Counted from the first letter of the stretch, positions 1 through 8,294 are shown. The stretch: 64,000 bases of DNA from Candidatus Kaistia colombiensis (GCA_029203105.1 CP119318.1:263001-327000); one strand, 5' to 3'. The notes: generated by a model not told the origin, from the sequence alone. Translations and numbers: made by a program.

Positions 1-755
1 TCGAGATCGGCGATCTGGAAGCCGACGCCCTTTTCCATGGTCGCGGCGTGCTGCGGGTTCTTCTTCAGCCAGGTCGCGAGGTTGTAGGGGTGGTCGCCCT
101 CCCAGTAGACGCCGCCATAGGAGCCGATGGCGATGCCCGGTACGATGCGGACGCCGCGCTCGGTCGCATAGCGGCAAAGCTCCTTCGCCGCTTCGATGCC
201 GCCATGCGAATTGCGCAGGAAGCCATAGATGACAACCGAGGGAATGCGGTTGCGGCTGGCGAAATCGACCAGTCGCGTATAGTCGCCGAGGAAGCCCGAG
301 GGCGGCTTGCCATAGGGGTTGAAGACGCCGATTTCCTGATGGCCGACCTGCGACAATTCCCAGTTGGTCGAGTGGTCCCAGGTCCAGAAGGTACGATACG
401 CCAGACCGGGTGCTGCACGGCGTTCGCCGGTCGGCACCTGGATTGCCCCACCGTCAATCCTGGCGCGCGAGATCAGTTCCTCGGCGCCATAAATGACACC
501 GGAGAACGGGCCGCCGGCGATTGTTATCTCGGCGTTCGAACCGTCCCGCGGCTTGACCGTCAGCGCGAAAGCGCCTTCGGCCAGCGACTTGTCCTCGACC
601 AGACGGATGACGGGAAGCCCCGAAGACGCCGCGGCCAGCGGCACGAATTCGAGCATCGGAAACGCCGCGCGAAGCCGCCGCGCCGCATGCACATGCCGTT
701 CGCCATGCTCCAGCCCGACCCGTCCCGCGATCCGAACCTCACCCGTACCAACCAT
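1..755 (-). CDS. Glycoside-hydrolase-like protein, C-terminus cut by window edge
   Basis: A leftward reading frame starts at ATG 755 behind a strong AGGAGG and runs off the left edge, giving about 251 residues. The N-terminal half looks like a small beta-rich domain (residues about 1-105) of the kind that precedes the catalytic barrel in alpha-glucuronidase and hexosaminidase-type glycosidases. After it come the motif YRTFWTWDHS and a barrel-like stretch (PSVVIYGFLRNSHGG, RGVRIVPGIAIGSYGG). This assignment rests on the general look of the domains, not on a recognised signature. No signal peptide is visible. It is divergent from a Gfo/Idh/MocA oxidoreductase, and an operator-like element lies in the shared promoter. 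A role in cleaving a glycoside taken up by the nearby importer is inference. No catalytic residue can be named because the C-terminal half is missing. Confidence 0.6.
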   Translation of the reverse strand, partial: MVGTGEVRIAGRVGLEHGERHVHAARRLRAAFPMLEFVPLAAASSGLPVIRLVEDKSLAEGAFALTVKPRDGSNAEITIAGGPFSGVIYGAEELISRARIDGGAIQVPTGERRAAPGLAYRTFWTWDHSTNWELSQVGHQEIGVFNPYGKPPSGFLGDYTRLVDFASRNRIPSVVIYGFLRNSHGGIEAAKELCRYATERGVRIVPGIAIGSYGGVYWEGDHPYNLATWLKKNPQHAATMEKGVGFQIADL

Positions 756-819
756 CCCGTCATCCTCCTCATGATGCGCGCGGCCGACCGCCGCGTTGTT
801 GACAGGATTGCCCATCTCA

Positions 820-857
820 TATCAAATATCAACGTCGACTATCGTCAGTGATACAAA
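820..857 (+). promoter_or_regulatory. Operator-like element, copy A (IclR candidate)
   Basis: This 38-bp stretch matches 7161-7198 at 29 positions in the same orientation. It shows TATCAnATATCAAC, then six unmatched bases, then TATCnTCAGTGATAnAAA. It lies between the divergent glycosidase-like gene (start 755) and oxidoreductase (start 910), so it is placed to control both. The other copy sits in the promoter of an iclR gene, which makes that regulator the best candidate binder. Confidence 0.6.
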
Positions 858-909
858 CAGACCAATACAATCTGCCGGATCCGATCCGGCGGGCGCCTTG
901 GAGGGTGGA

Positions 910-1995
910 ATGACGGCTGGCTTGAATACGGCAGGCTTGGAGTTCGAACAGACCTGGCCGATGCCGAGCCAACCGCGGCCGATCACGCTGATCGGCGCCG
1001 GCGATATCGTCACCTCCGCCCATTTGCCCGCCTATCGCAAGATCGGCCTGCCGGTCGCCGGCATCTTCGATCTCGACCAGGCCAAGGCGCGGGCCGTCGC
1101 CGAGCAGTTCGACATTCCGGTCGTCTACGAGAGCATGGCCGCGGCGATCGCGGCCCGCAGCGAGGACACCGTCTTCGACCTCGCTCTGCCGCCCGTGGCG
1201 ATCCTCGGCGCCGTCGAGCAACTGCCCCTCCGCAGCGTCGCTCTGATCCAGAAGCCGCTCGGCGCCAATCTCGCCGCCGCCCGACGCATCGTCCAGGCGA
1301 TCGACGCGCGAAAAATCACCGCCGCCACCAATTTCCAGCTGCGCTACACGCCCTCGATGCTGGCGATCCGCGATGCCGTCCGGCGCGGCCTCCTCGGCGA
1401 CATCGTCGAACTGGAAGTGCGGCTCGCCGTCTACATGCCGTGGGAGATGTGGTCGTTCATCCCGCATCTCGACGCCGTCGAGATCCCGCTGCATTCGATC
1501 CATTACCTCGACTGGATCCGCTCGATCCTCGGCGAGCCGGAAAGCGTCTACGCCAAGACCGTGCCGCATCCGCGCTATCCCGATTTGAAGGATGCGCGCT
1601 CCAGCATCATCCTCGATTTCGGCCCGCGCGCCCGCTGCAACCTGTCGCTCAACCACACCTATAATTACGGCCCCAAGCATATCGACGCGACGATCCGGGT
1701 CGAGGGCACCAAGGGCTGCGCCCATCTCGATCTCGGCTATCTGCACGATTACCTGAAGCCGGTGCCGGAAAAGCTCGAGATAACAGTCGAGGGCCAGGAC
1801 TGGACGGAGATCCCGCTGGTCGGCGAGCGCGTGCCGGACGCGTTTGGCGCGGTGATGTCGAACCTGCAACGCTATGCGGCCGGTGAGGACAGCGTGCTGG
1901 ATACCGACGTGCACGACTCGATCCGCACCATGGCGCTGGTCGATGCCTGCCTGGCATCGAGCCGCCTCGGCGGCATTGTTCCGCAGCCGGTATAA
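910..1995 (+). CDS. Gfo/Idh/MocA family oxidoreductase
   Basis: A predicted NAD(P)-dependent sugar or sugar-derivative dehydrogenase of 361 residues. The start at ATG 910 follows GGAGGG at a normal distance; the open frame extends upstream to 796 but has no good ribosome site there. The Rossmann motif is LIGAGDIVTSAHLPAYRKIG near the N-terminus. The usual EKP motif, whose lysine is catalytic in the family, reads QKP (LIQKPLGANL). The C-terminal Gfo/Idh/MocA sheet domain includes HSIHYLDWIRSI and NLSLNHTYNYGP. It is divergent from the glycosidase-like gene and precedes a sugar importer ending in a rhamnose mutarotase, so oxidation of the imported sugar is a reasonable inference. The substrate is unknown. 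Confidence 0.85.
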   Translation: MTAGLNTAGLEFEQTWPMPSQPRPITLIGAGDIVTSAHLPAYRKIGLPVAGIFDLDQAKARAVAEQFDIPVVYESMAAAIAARSEDTVFDLALPPVAILGAVEQLPLRSVALIQKPLGANLAAARRIVQAIDARKITAATNFQLRYTPSMLAIRDAVRRGLLGDIVELEVRLAVYMPWEMWSFIPHLDAVEIPLHSIHYLDWIRSILGEPESVYAKTVPHPRYPDLKDARSSIILDFGPRARCNLSLNHTYNYGPKHIDATIRVEGTKGCAHLDLGYLHDYLKPVPEKLEITVEGQDWTEIPLVGERVPDAFGAVMSNLQRYAAGEDSVLDTDVHDSIRTMALVDACLASSRLGGIVPQPV

Positions 1996-2026
1996 GGCGT
2001 TTCGCCACGGCCAGTGGCCCAGCCTC

Positions 2027-2129
2027 GTCGCCCCGGCGGAGGCCGGGGCCCATGACCACCGTCCTGTGAAGCCATAGCTCCGCTCGCCACGCGCCGGTGT
2101 CTATGGATCCCGGCCTTCGCCGGGATGAC
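2027..2129. repeat. REP-like two-armed palindromic repeat, copy 1
   Basis: Arm 1 (2027-2053) is built around CCCCGGCGGAGGCCGGGG and arm 2 (2102-2129) around TCCCGGCCTTCGCCGGGA, about 50 bp apart. The same two arms occur in opposite orientation at 25663-25767. Each arm is a hairpin. The spacers are not alike. It looks like a dispersed non-coding palindromic repeat of the type common in alphaproteobacteria. Confidence 0.7.
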
Positions 2130-2246
2130 GGCGGAGCGTGGCGGCCCGCGTCAAGAATTTCATAAACGCTATGAATAACTTACCCTGCCGCACCCTGCGC
2201 GGCGGGGTGCTTTCTGCCGCCCGCTCGTGATCCTGCCATCCCGCTC

Positions 2247-2278
2247 TTTCTTATAAGAAATTACTATTTCAATAGAAA
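2247..2278. promoter_or_regulatory. AT-rich nested palindromes upstream of CUT1 importer
   Basis: A perfect 14-bp palindrome TTTCTTATAAGAAA (2247-2260) is followed by GAAATTACTATTTC (2257-2270) and TTTCAATAGAAA (2267-2278), which share their ends. The stretch is strikingly AT-rich for this DNA. It lies about 255 bp before the importer's first gene and probably marks its promoter and a regulator site. The regulator is unknown. Confidence 0.45.
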
Positions 2279-2534
2279 AACCTCTGTGCTAGCGTTGCTG
2301 CATGGCCGCGCAAAAATCCCGCTTCAAGGGAGGCGGCCATGGCGGGGTGACAGGGATGCCGACCGCTTCTATCGCGCCTTCTTTCGACTGCCTCGCGAGA
2401 GCGATGGCGGCGCTGGAAGCGTGCCGCTCGGCGACCCGACTGAAGGCCAAACCCAGGCGGCAGATTGCTTTCCTCCTGGTTCGGTCCGGATTCCAGAACA
2501 GCAGCGCGACAAAACCTGACGGAAGGGACACACC

Positions 2535-3848
2535 ATGACATCGATATCACTCGCGGCCGGCCGGCGTAGCCGATCGGCCCGCGCCATGCTCGCCGGCATC
2601 GCCTTCGCCTCGATGACGGCCTTTTCCGGCCCGGCGGCATCAGCCGCCGACACCACCACGATCCGCGTCCTGAACTGGGAGCCGGGTGGCGCCGACTATT
2701 GGAAGGCGCTGGTCGCCGAGTTCGAGACGCTGAACCCGACCATCAAGGTCGAGCTGGAGACGGTGCCGTTCGACCGCTATCCGGAGGTCCAGGGCCCCTA
2801 CATCACGACCAAGAGCGGTCCGGACGTGATGGAAAACAATGCCGGCCTGGAGCTGTTCGACCGCCGCCGCGCTTATGAAGAACTACCGCCGGAAGTTCTG
2901 GCAGCCGGCAAGGACCTGATCACCTATAGCGGCGGCTGCCTGAACTTCGACACCACCAAGTCTTGCTACGGCCTGCCCTTCGGCTACCAGGGCAACGTCA
3001 TGTACTACAACAAGAAGGTGCTCGCCGAGGCTGGCCTCGATGCCGCCAACCCGCCCAAGACCTGGGACGAGATGAACGCTGCCTGCGAGAAGGTGAAGGC
3101 TGTCGGCAAGACCTGCCTCGCCATCGGCCTCTCCGGCATCTTCCCGGCCTACTGGAACTTCCCGGAAGTCGCGCGCAACTACCTGACCGAAGACGACATG
3201 CGCGCCATGCTCGCCGGCAAGATGCCCTGGACCGACCCGAAGATGGTCAACATCCTCAAGGGCCTCGCCTCGATCACCGAGAAGGGCTGGACCAATTCCA
3301 GCGCCCCCTCGATCACCATGCTGCCCGACGGCGCCGATATCTTCCAGAGCGGCAACGCCGCCTTCGCCGGCACCATCATCTCCGACGCCGTGAACTGGGC
3401 CGCCTTCGGCAAGATCCTCGGCGATGAGAACCTTGGCGCCATGCGCTGGCCGACCCTCGTCGCCGACGCACCGCTCGCCGGCAGCTTCTCCGGCATCGAA
3501 AGCTCGGTCTTCGGCGTGACGTCGTGGAGCGACAAGAAGGAAGCCGCCTTCCAGTTCGTGAAATTCATCGCCGGCAAGGAGAACGCCGAACTGCTGACCA
3601 AGGTCGCCGGCGGCATCTCGCTCAACAAGAATGTCGACCCGTCGGTGCTGCCGAAGTCGCAGGCGCTCAGCCAGATCCTCGAGATCATCAAGAAGCCGAC
3701 GCTGCATGCCGGCGTGCTGCTCTCCGGCCAGGAAGCCGACGCGCTCGCCCGCGGCTGGCAGGAGGTCGCCCTCGGCCGCCTGTCGATCGAGGACTGGACC
3801 GGCCGCATGCAGAAGGCGCTCGAACAGAGCCCGAGCAAGCGCCAGTAA
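2535..3848 (+). CDS. CUT1 sugar ABC importer, periplasmic binding protein
   Basis: A family 1 extracellular solute-binding protein of 437 residues. A long signal peptide ends near residue 38 (GPAASAADTTT). The mature start TIRVLNWEPGGADYWKALVAEFE is typical of the family. The C-terminal region (ESSVFGVTSWSDKKEAAFQFVKFIAG) is the usual second-lobe helix set. It is the first gene of a unit with two permeases and a rhamnose mutarotase, but no ATPase. A hairpin follows the stop codon, which would favour higher expression of the binding protein. The ligand is probably a sugar, perhaps rhamnose-containing because of the last gene of the unit; that is inference. Confidence 0.88.
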   Translation: MTSISLAAGRRSRSARAMLAGIAFASMTAFSGPAASAADTTTIRVLNWEPGGADYWKALVAEFETLNPTIKVELETVPFDRYPEVQGPYITTKSGPDVMENNAGLELFDRRRAYEELPPEVLAAGKDLITYSGGCLNFDTTKSCYGLPFGYQGNVMYYNKKVLAEAGLDAANPPKTWDEMNAACEKVKAVGKTCLAIGLSGIFPAYWNFPEVARNYLTEDDMRAMLAGKMPWTDPKMVNILKGLASITEKGWTNSSAPSITMLPDGADIFQSGNAAFAGTIISDAVNWAAFGKILGDENLGAMRWPTLVADAPLAGSFSGIESSVFGVTSWSDKKEAAFQFVKFIAGKENAELLTKVAGGISLNKNVDPSVLPKSQALSQILEIIKKPTLHAGVLLSGQEADALARGWQEVALGRLSIEDWTGRMQKALEQSPSKRQ

Positions 3849-3868
3849 CGGATCGTTCTCGCTGCAAA

Positions 3869-3894
3869 GGGGAGGACGGGCGTCCGCCCTCCCC
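3869..3894 (+). terminator. Intercistronic hairpin between binding protein and permease
   Basis: GGGGAGGACGG (3869-3879) and CCGCCCTCCCC (3884-3894) pair at 10 of 11 positions with a 4-base loop. No T-run follows. It is more likely an attenuator or mRNA stabiliser than a full terminator. Confidence 0.5.
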
Positions 3895-3923
3895 GCTCTT
3901 CCCAGCAACAAGCAGGAATTTCG

Positions 3924-4859
3924 ATGGCTGAAACGGCCAATCTGGCGACCGCGCCAAACCGGATCGCGGGCGCGCGAAAAGGGTTCGTCCGCAAGGAGAC
4001 GCTGATCGCGCTGCTGTTCGTGCTGCCGGGCCTGGCGCTGGCGATCCTGTTCAAGCTGGTGCCGCTGCTGCGCGGCATCTGGCTGAGCTTCCTGGAGACC
4101 CGCGGCTTCGAGGACCCGACCTTCGCCGGCCTCGCCAACTACCGCACCATGCTGAGCGACCCTTCGGTCCACGACTCCTTCCGCAACGCGCTGATCGCCT
4201 TCGCCACGTTGCCGGTCTGGATCATCCTGCCGCTGGTGCTCGCCTTCCTGCTTTTCCAGAAGACACCGGGCTGGAAGTTTTTTCGCGCTGCGTTTTTCCT
4301 GCCTTACATGATCGCGCCGATCGTCGTCGGCATCATGTTCCGCCAGATCCTGGCGCCGGACGGCCCGCTCAACGCGGTGCTGCGCGCGATCGGGCTGGCG
4401 CCGCTCGCCATCGAATGGCTGAACGGCCCGACCAGCGCGCTGCTGGCGCTGACCGCCGTGGCGCTGTGGAGCTTCTTCGGCCTCGGCGTGCTGACCTATC
4501 TCTCGGGGCTCTCGACCGTTTCGGAAGAGGTCGTCGAGGCGGCCAAGCTCGATGGCGCACGTTTCTGGCAACTGCTTTTCTACATCATCATGCCGCTGCT
4601 CAAATCGGTGATCGGCTACTGGGCGGTGCTGTGCACCTCCGGCATCCTGATCTGGATGTTCCCGCTGATCTACGCGCTGACCAAGGGCGGGCCGGGAACC
4701 GCGACGGTGCTGCCGGAATTCCTCGTCTTTACAACGACCTTCCAGTTCCTCGACCGCGGCCTGGGCGCTGCGATCGGCATGGCGCTGTTCGTCTTCGTCG
4801 CCATTGTCTCGGCCTTCGTGGTCCGCCGCATGTATGTCGAAGGAGCCCAGAAGAAATGA
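3924..4859 (+). CDS. CUT1 sugar ABC importer, permease 1 (MalF-like)
   Basis: An inner-membrane permease of 311 residues with about six hydrophobic segments, the first at residues 25-47 (LIALLFVLPGLALAILFKLVPL). The cytoplasmic EAA loop reads EVVEAAKLDGARFWQLLFY, the contact site for the ATPase. It starts 75 bp after the binding-protein gene and overlaps the next permease by 4 bp (ATGA), which implies coupled translation. The partner ATPase is not encoded in this window. Confidence 0.88.
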   Translation: MAETANLATAPNRIAGARKGFVRKETLIALLFVLPGLALAILFKLVPLLRGIWLSFLETRGFEDPTFAGLANYRTMLSDPSVHDSFRNALIAFATLPVWIILPLVLAFLLFQKTPGWKFFRAAFFLPYMIAPIVVGIMFRQILAPDGPLNAVLRAIGLAPLAIEWLNGPTSALLALTAVALWSFFGLGVLTYLSGLSTVSEEVVEAAKLDGARFWQLLFYIIMPLLKSVIGYWAVLCTSGILIWMFPLIYALTKGGPGTATVLPEFLVFTTTFQFLDRGLGAAIGMALFVFVAIVSAFVVRRMYVEGAQKK

Positions 4860-5719
4860 CCCGCCCGGCCCCTTCCGATAGAATGACGGTTTCCTCGATG
4901 CGCATCGTGCTGACCCGCTGGCTGGTCACGGCGGTTCTCGTCGTGCTCGCCGTGGTGACGCTCTATCCGCTTGTTTTCACCGTGATCAATTCGCTGAAGA
5001 CGCGCGCCGCCTATTCGGCCGACCCGCTCGGTTTCCTCACCGACATCACCTTCGACAACTACATCGAGACCTTCGAGCGCATGAAGGTCTGGCGGCTGCT
5101 GCTGAACAGCATCATCACCACGGCCGGCGGGCTGGTGCTTTCGACCGTCGCGGCCTTGTTCATCGCCTATGCCGTCACCAAGCTGAAGATGCGCGGCGGC
5201 AACTACATCTTCCTGTTCGTCATCGCAATGCTGGTGATCCCGAGCCAGGTGATCATCTACCCGCTCTACGAGACCATCCTCGATCTCGGCTTCGGCGGCA
5301 CCTATCAGGGCCTGATCCTCGCCTATGCCGCCTTTGGCCTGCCGCTCGGCACCTATCTGCTGTCGGCCTATTTCCGTGCCATTCCCGACGAGTTGATCGA
5401 GGCGGCGCGGCTCGACGGCGCCGGCGACATCCGCATCCTGTTCTCGATCCTGCTGCCGATCTCGACCCCGGCCATCGCGGCGCTGTCGATCCTCAACTTC
5501 GTCTGGATGTGGAACGATTTGCTGCTGCCGCTGGTCATCATGGGCGGCTCCGACAAGAAGACGCTGATGGTCGGCGTGGCGCTGCTATCGGGGCAATACG
5601 ACGTCTCGATCCCGCTGATCAGCGCCGGGCTGATCGTGGCGCTGGCGCCGGTCATCCTCGTCTACATGCTGTTCCAGCGCCAGATTCTCTCCGGCGCCAT
5701 TGCGGGAGCCGTCCGATGA
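4856..5719 (+). CDS. CUT1 sugar ABC importer, permease 2 (MalG-like)
   Basis: The second permease half, 287 residues. I chose ATG 4856 because it overlaps the preceding stop and follows AAGGAG; ATG 4883 is an alternative. The first membrane segment follows MRIVLTRW, and the EAA loop reads ELIEAARLDGAGDIRILFSI. The C-terminal PLVIMGGSDKKTLMVGVALLSGQ is typical of MalG-type subunits. It overlaps the mutarotase gene by 4 bp. Confidence 0.88.
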   Translation: MTRPAPSDRMTVSSMRIVLTRWLVTAVLVVLAVVTLYPLVFTVINSLKTRAAYSADPLGFLTDITFDNYIETFERMKVWRLLLNSIITTAGGLVLSTVAALFIAYAVTKLKMRGGNYIFLFVIAMLVIPSQVIIYPLYETILDLGFGGTYQGLILAYAAFGLPLGTYLLSAYFRAIPDELIEAARLDGAGDIRILFSILLPISTPAIAALSILNFVWMWNDLLLPLVIMGGSDKKTLMVGVALLSGQYDVSIPLISAGLIVALAPVILVYMLFQRQILSGAIAGAVR

Positions 5720-6072
5720 AGCGCGATCCGAAGCCGGGCGAGCCGGTGATGTTCCTCTACCGCCTGAGGCCCGGCGCCGGCCCCGAATATGACCGCTGGC
5801 ACGCCGCGGTCTGGCCGGAGCTGCTGGCCGAGATCGAGGCGGCCGGCTTCGAGGATTATCAAATCTGGCGGCACGAGGAGATCGTCATCTCGCGCCTGCG
5901 CGGCCGCAACGGCTACCGCGCGGCGGAAGCGATCATGCAGGCGAGCGCGATCCAGAAGCGCTGGACCGCGACATTGTCGCATCTGTTCGAAAGCTACGAG
6001 ACCTCAGATGGCGAGCCGCTCTGGCTCGACGAAGTGTTTCGCCTTGCCGTACGGCCCGATCGTGACGCCTGA
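5716..6072 (+). CDS. rhaM: L-rhamnose mutarotase family protein
   Basis: A 118-residue protein of the RhaM/DUF718 family, which interconverts the anomers of L-rhamnose in the cytoplasm. Family traits are the start MFLYRLRPGAGPEYDRWHA, followed by VWPELLAEIEAAGFEDYQIW and a C-terminal tryptophan-containing segment (EPLWLDEVF). It is about 14 residues longer than the E. coli enzyme, mostly at the ends. It is translationally coupled to the importer (ATGA overlap), which suggests that the imported compound is or contains L-rhamnose or a similar 6-deoxy sugar. No rhaI, rhaB or rhaD gene is in the window. Confidence 0.8.
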   Translation: MKRDPKPGEPVMFLYRLRPGAGPEYDRWHAAVWPELLAEIEAAGFEDYQIWRHEEIVISRLRGRNGYRAAEAIMQASAIQKRWTATLSHLFESYETSDGEPLWLDEVFRLAVRPDRDA

Positions 6073-6079
6073 GCGGACC

Positions 6080-7078
6080 CTAGCCGCCGACCGGACCGCC
6101 GGTATTGGCGAGCGGAAAACGTGGCTCGGCCAGGTGGCCACCGAACAAGGTGGTGATGCTGGCGGCCGCCTCGTAGAGAATCCGCGTCGCATCCTCCATC
6201 GGCACCTTCTCGGTCGCCGAGGCGAGGAACGGCATGGTGATCACCGCCGGCGCGTGGCCCTCGGCGTCGAGGATCGGGAAGCTGATGTCGGTGATGCCCT
6301 TCAGCGCCTCGCCGACAATCATCTCGTAGCCGACCGAGCGCACGACATCGACGCGCTTCTTCAACCAGTCGACCTCGCTTTTCGGCGCGTTCTGGCCAAT
6401 CGCCTCGAACAGCCATTCCTGCATCGACGGCGACTGGTAGGCGATCAGCAGCCGGCCGGACGCGGTGCGGATCGCCGGGTTCTGGGTGCCAACGCGCAGG
6501 CGAAAACCGAGCGGCGCCGGGCTGTCGACCTGGGCGACGACGCGGATCGAAAGACCGTCCAGCACCGCCAGGTGGAACGCCTGATAGGCCTCGATCGAGG
6601 CGCGATTGATCACCGGCCGCGCCACGTCGATCAGCCGGCGCATCGGCGGATAGCGGTAGGACAAGTCGTGCAGCTTGGTCGACAGCACCAGGCTTTCCTC
6701 GCCCGGCGGCCGCTGGATATAACCGCGCCGCTCCAGCGCGACGACCACGCGATACACTTCCTGCAGCGAACGGCCGAGTTGCTGCGCGATCTGGCTCGGC
6801 GTCACGCCTTCGGAAAGGCTGGCGAGCAATTCGAGCACATCGAGGCCCTTTTCCAGCGCCGGGGCGCTGTAAGCCGGCTTCGCCAGCTTGCCGGCGGTCG
6901 CCGTTTTCGCAGCGCGCCCGGCAATCGGCTTGGCGGGCGCGCCGGCCTTGGGCGACTTTGCCGGCTTGGCGGGCTTGCCCGGCTCCGCCATTTCCAAACC
7001 GGCCGACCGGGCTGCCGGCCGGGCCGTCTTGGCGTCGTCGGCATCCTTCCCACCGGATGGCCGCTTGGCACTGGTCAT
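6080..7078 (-). CDS. IclR family transcriptional regulator with basic N-terminal tail
   Basis: A 332-residue regulator. Residues about 1-69 are an Ala/Lys/Pro-rich, low-complexity tail (repeats such as KPAKPAKSPKAG) that is not part of the family. The helix-turn-helix domain starts near residue 70 (YSAPALEKGLDVLELLASL, then PSQIAQQLGRSLQEVYRVV) and the IclR ligand-binding domain follows (LVLSTKLHDLSYRY to the end). Family members without the tail are about 250-270 residues. It is convergent with rhaM (7-bp gap) and divergent from the deacylase gene, with the operator-like element 7161-7198 between them. It probably represses itself and that gene pair, and by the copy at 820-857 also the glycosidase/oxidoreductase promoter. 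The effector is unknown. Confidence 0.88.
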   Translation of the reverse strand: MTSAKRPSGGKDADDAKTARPAARSAGLEMAEPGKPAKPAKSPKAGAPAKPIAGRAAKTATAGKLAKPAYSAPALEKGLDVLELLASLSEGVTPSQIAQQLGRSLQEVYRVVVALERRGYIQRPPGEESLVLSTKLHDLSYRYPPMRRLIDVARPVINRASIEAYQAFHLAVLDGLSIRVVAQVDSPAPLGFRLRVGTQNPAIRTASGRLLIAYQSPSMQEWLFEAIGQNAPKSEVDWLKKRVDVVRSVGYEMIVGEALKGITDISFPILDAEGHAPAVITMPFLASATEKVPMEDATRILYEAAASITTLFGGHLAEPRFPLANTGGPVGG

Positions 7079-7160
7079 AGCGTTTCTCCTTTGGTCAAGG
7101 TCATCGCCGGGAGCGCGTCGGCGCGCAAGATGGCATTCCGTCCAGCATGCCCACGCATTG

Positions 7161-7198
7161 TATCACATATCAACTCTTGATATCATCAGTGATAGAAA
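7161..7198 (+). promoter_or_regulatory. Operator-like element, copy B (IclR candidate)
   Basis: It contains outer inverted ends TATCAC and GTGATA and an inner palindrome ATATCAA-CTC-TTGATAT. It shares 29 of 38 positions with 820-857. It lies 83 bp upstream of iclR and 74 bp upstream of the deacylase start, so it could serve both directions. Confidence 0.65.
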
Positions 7199-7271
7199 TT
7201 ACGGTTGCATCACCCTCCGACACGACCGCACTTGCATCCAAATCCCTTGGTCGTCCCGCACAGAGCAGAAA

Positions 7272-8294
7272 ATGGGCCTGAACGCGAAACAACTGGCACA
7301 ATGCACCGTCGACTTTGAAAAGGACGGCAAGCAGAGCGGCTATTTCAACCTGCCTCTCTCCGTCCATGACGACGCCTGGGGCGTGATCCGCATTCCGCTC
7401 GCCGTCATCAAGAACGGCAATGGCCCCACGGTCATTCTGGAAGGCGGCAATCACGGCGACGAATATGAAGGGCCGATCGCGCTCGGCGAACTGATCCGCG
7501 ATCTCGACCCCGGCAAGATCGCCGGCCGGCTGATCTTCATTCCGGCGATCAATCTGCCGGCCGTGCTGCAGGCGCGCCGCACCTCGCCGATCGACGACCT
7601 CAACATGAACCGGACCTTTCCGGGCGACGCCAACGGCACCTCGACCCAGCAGATCTCGGCCTTCGTCAACGACGCGCTGTTCCCGATGGGCGACGCATTC
7701 CTCGATCTCCACTCCGGCGGCTCGTCGCTCGACCTGATGCCGAGCGCGGTGATCGAGCCAGTCGCCGATCCGGTCCAGCACGCGAAGAACGTCGCCGCCG
7801 TCACCGCTTTCGACGCGCCGCTGATCGTCGTCATCGACAATCGCGGCGACCATCGCACCGCGACCGCCTCGGCCGCCCGCGCCGGACTGACGGTGGTCGG
7901 CACCGAAATGGCCGGCGGCGGCACGGTCTCGCTCGACGCGCTCGACATCTGCCGCCGCGGCGTCCGCAACGTGCTGTCGCATCTCGGCGTCCTGCCGCCG
8001 GAGATGGCGACGCCGCCGCGCCATGAGCAGCGCCTGTTCGAGCTGCCGGGATCGGACGCCTTCGTGCTCGCCGATGATGACGGCGTGTTCGAGCCGTTCC
8101 ACAGGAACGGCACCATGGTCTCGCGCGGCCAGCCGGCCGGACGCATCCATTTCCTGTCGCATCCCGACCGCAAGCCGGCGGAACTGACTTACGCCGCCGA
8201 CGGGATCCTCTATGGTCGTCGCCAGCCCGGCCGGGTCCGTCCCGGCAATTGCTGCCTCGTCGTCGCCTCGCCCTATGGGGGTTCGCTGAAATGA
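7272..8294 (+). CDS. Succinylglutamate desuccinylase/aspartoacylase family deacylase
   Basis: A zinc-dependent M14-type amidohydrolase of 340 residues. The metal site begins at VILEGGNHGDEYEG, where H61 and E64 are the expected zinc ligands; the third ligand is likely the histidine in DLHSGG. The NxNRxFPG-type motif is present (DLNMNRTFPG). The closest named relatives I recall are the N-acetyl-diaminobutyrate deacetylases DoeB/EutE of ectoine breakdown. It overlaps the next gene by 4 bp, a PLP dehydratase, which fits deacylation followed by elimination of an amino acid. No ectoine hydrolase gene is nearby, so the ectoine link is only a possibility. ATG 7272 is the start that matches the family N-terminus; the ribosome site is weak. 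Confidence 0.82.
   Translation: MGLNAKQLAQCTVDFEKDGKQSGYFNLPLSVHDDAWGVIRIPLAVIKNGNGPTVILEGGNHGDEYEGPIALGELIRDLDPGKIAGRLIFIPAINLPAVLQARRTSPIDDLNMNRTFPGDANGTSTQQISAFVNDALFPMGDAFLDLHSGGSSLDLMPSAVIEPVADPVQHAKNVAAVTAFDAPLIVVIDNRGDHRTATASAARAGLTVVGTEMAGGGTVSLDALDICRRGVRNVLSHLGVLPPEMATPPRHEQRLFELPGSDAFVLADDDGVFEPFHRNGTMVSRGQPAGRIHFLSHPDRKPAELTYAADGILYGRRQPGRVRPGNCCLVVASPYGGSLK

Larger units (their letters stand above)
1996..2534. other. Intergenic region with REP-like element and importer promoter
   Basis: This 539-bp gap holds a two-armed palindromic repeat (2027-2129), an AT-rich set of nested palindromes (2247-2278), and a leader of about 250 bp before the importer. Short open frames in the leader (for example 2302-2538) have no recognisable protein features and overlap each other on both strands, so I do not call them genes. 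Confidence 0.6.

Noticed and set aside
2302..2538. A 78-codon leader gene before the importer
   Set aside because: Overlapping open frames exist on both strands, and none has domain or codon features that single it out.
2883..4571. A 562-codon open frame on the minus strand
   Set aside because: It is antisense to the first importer and shows no protein features.
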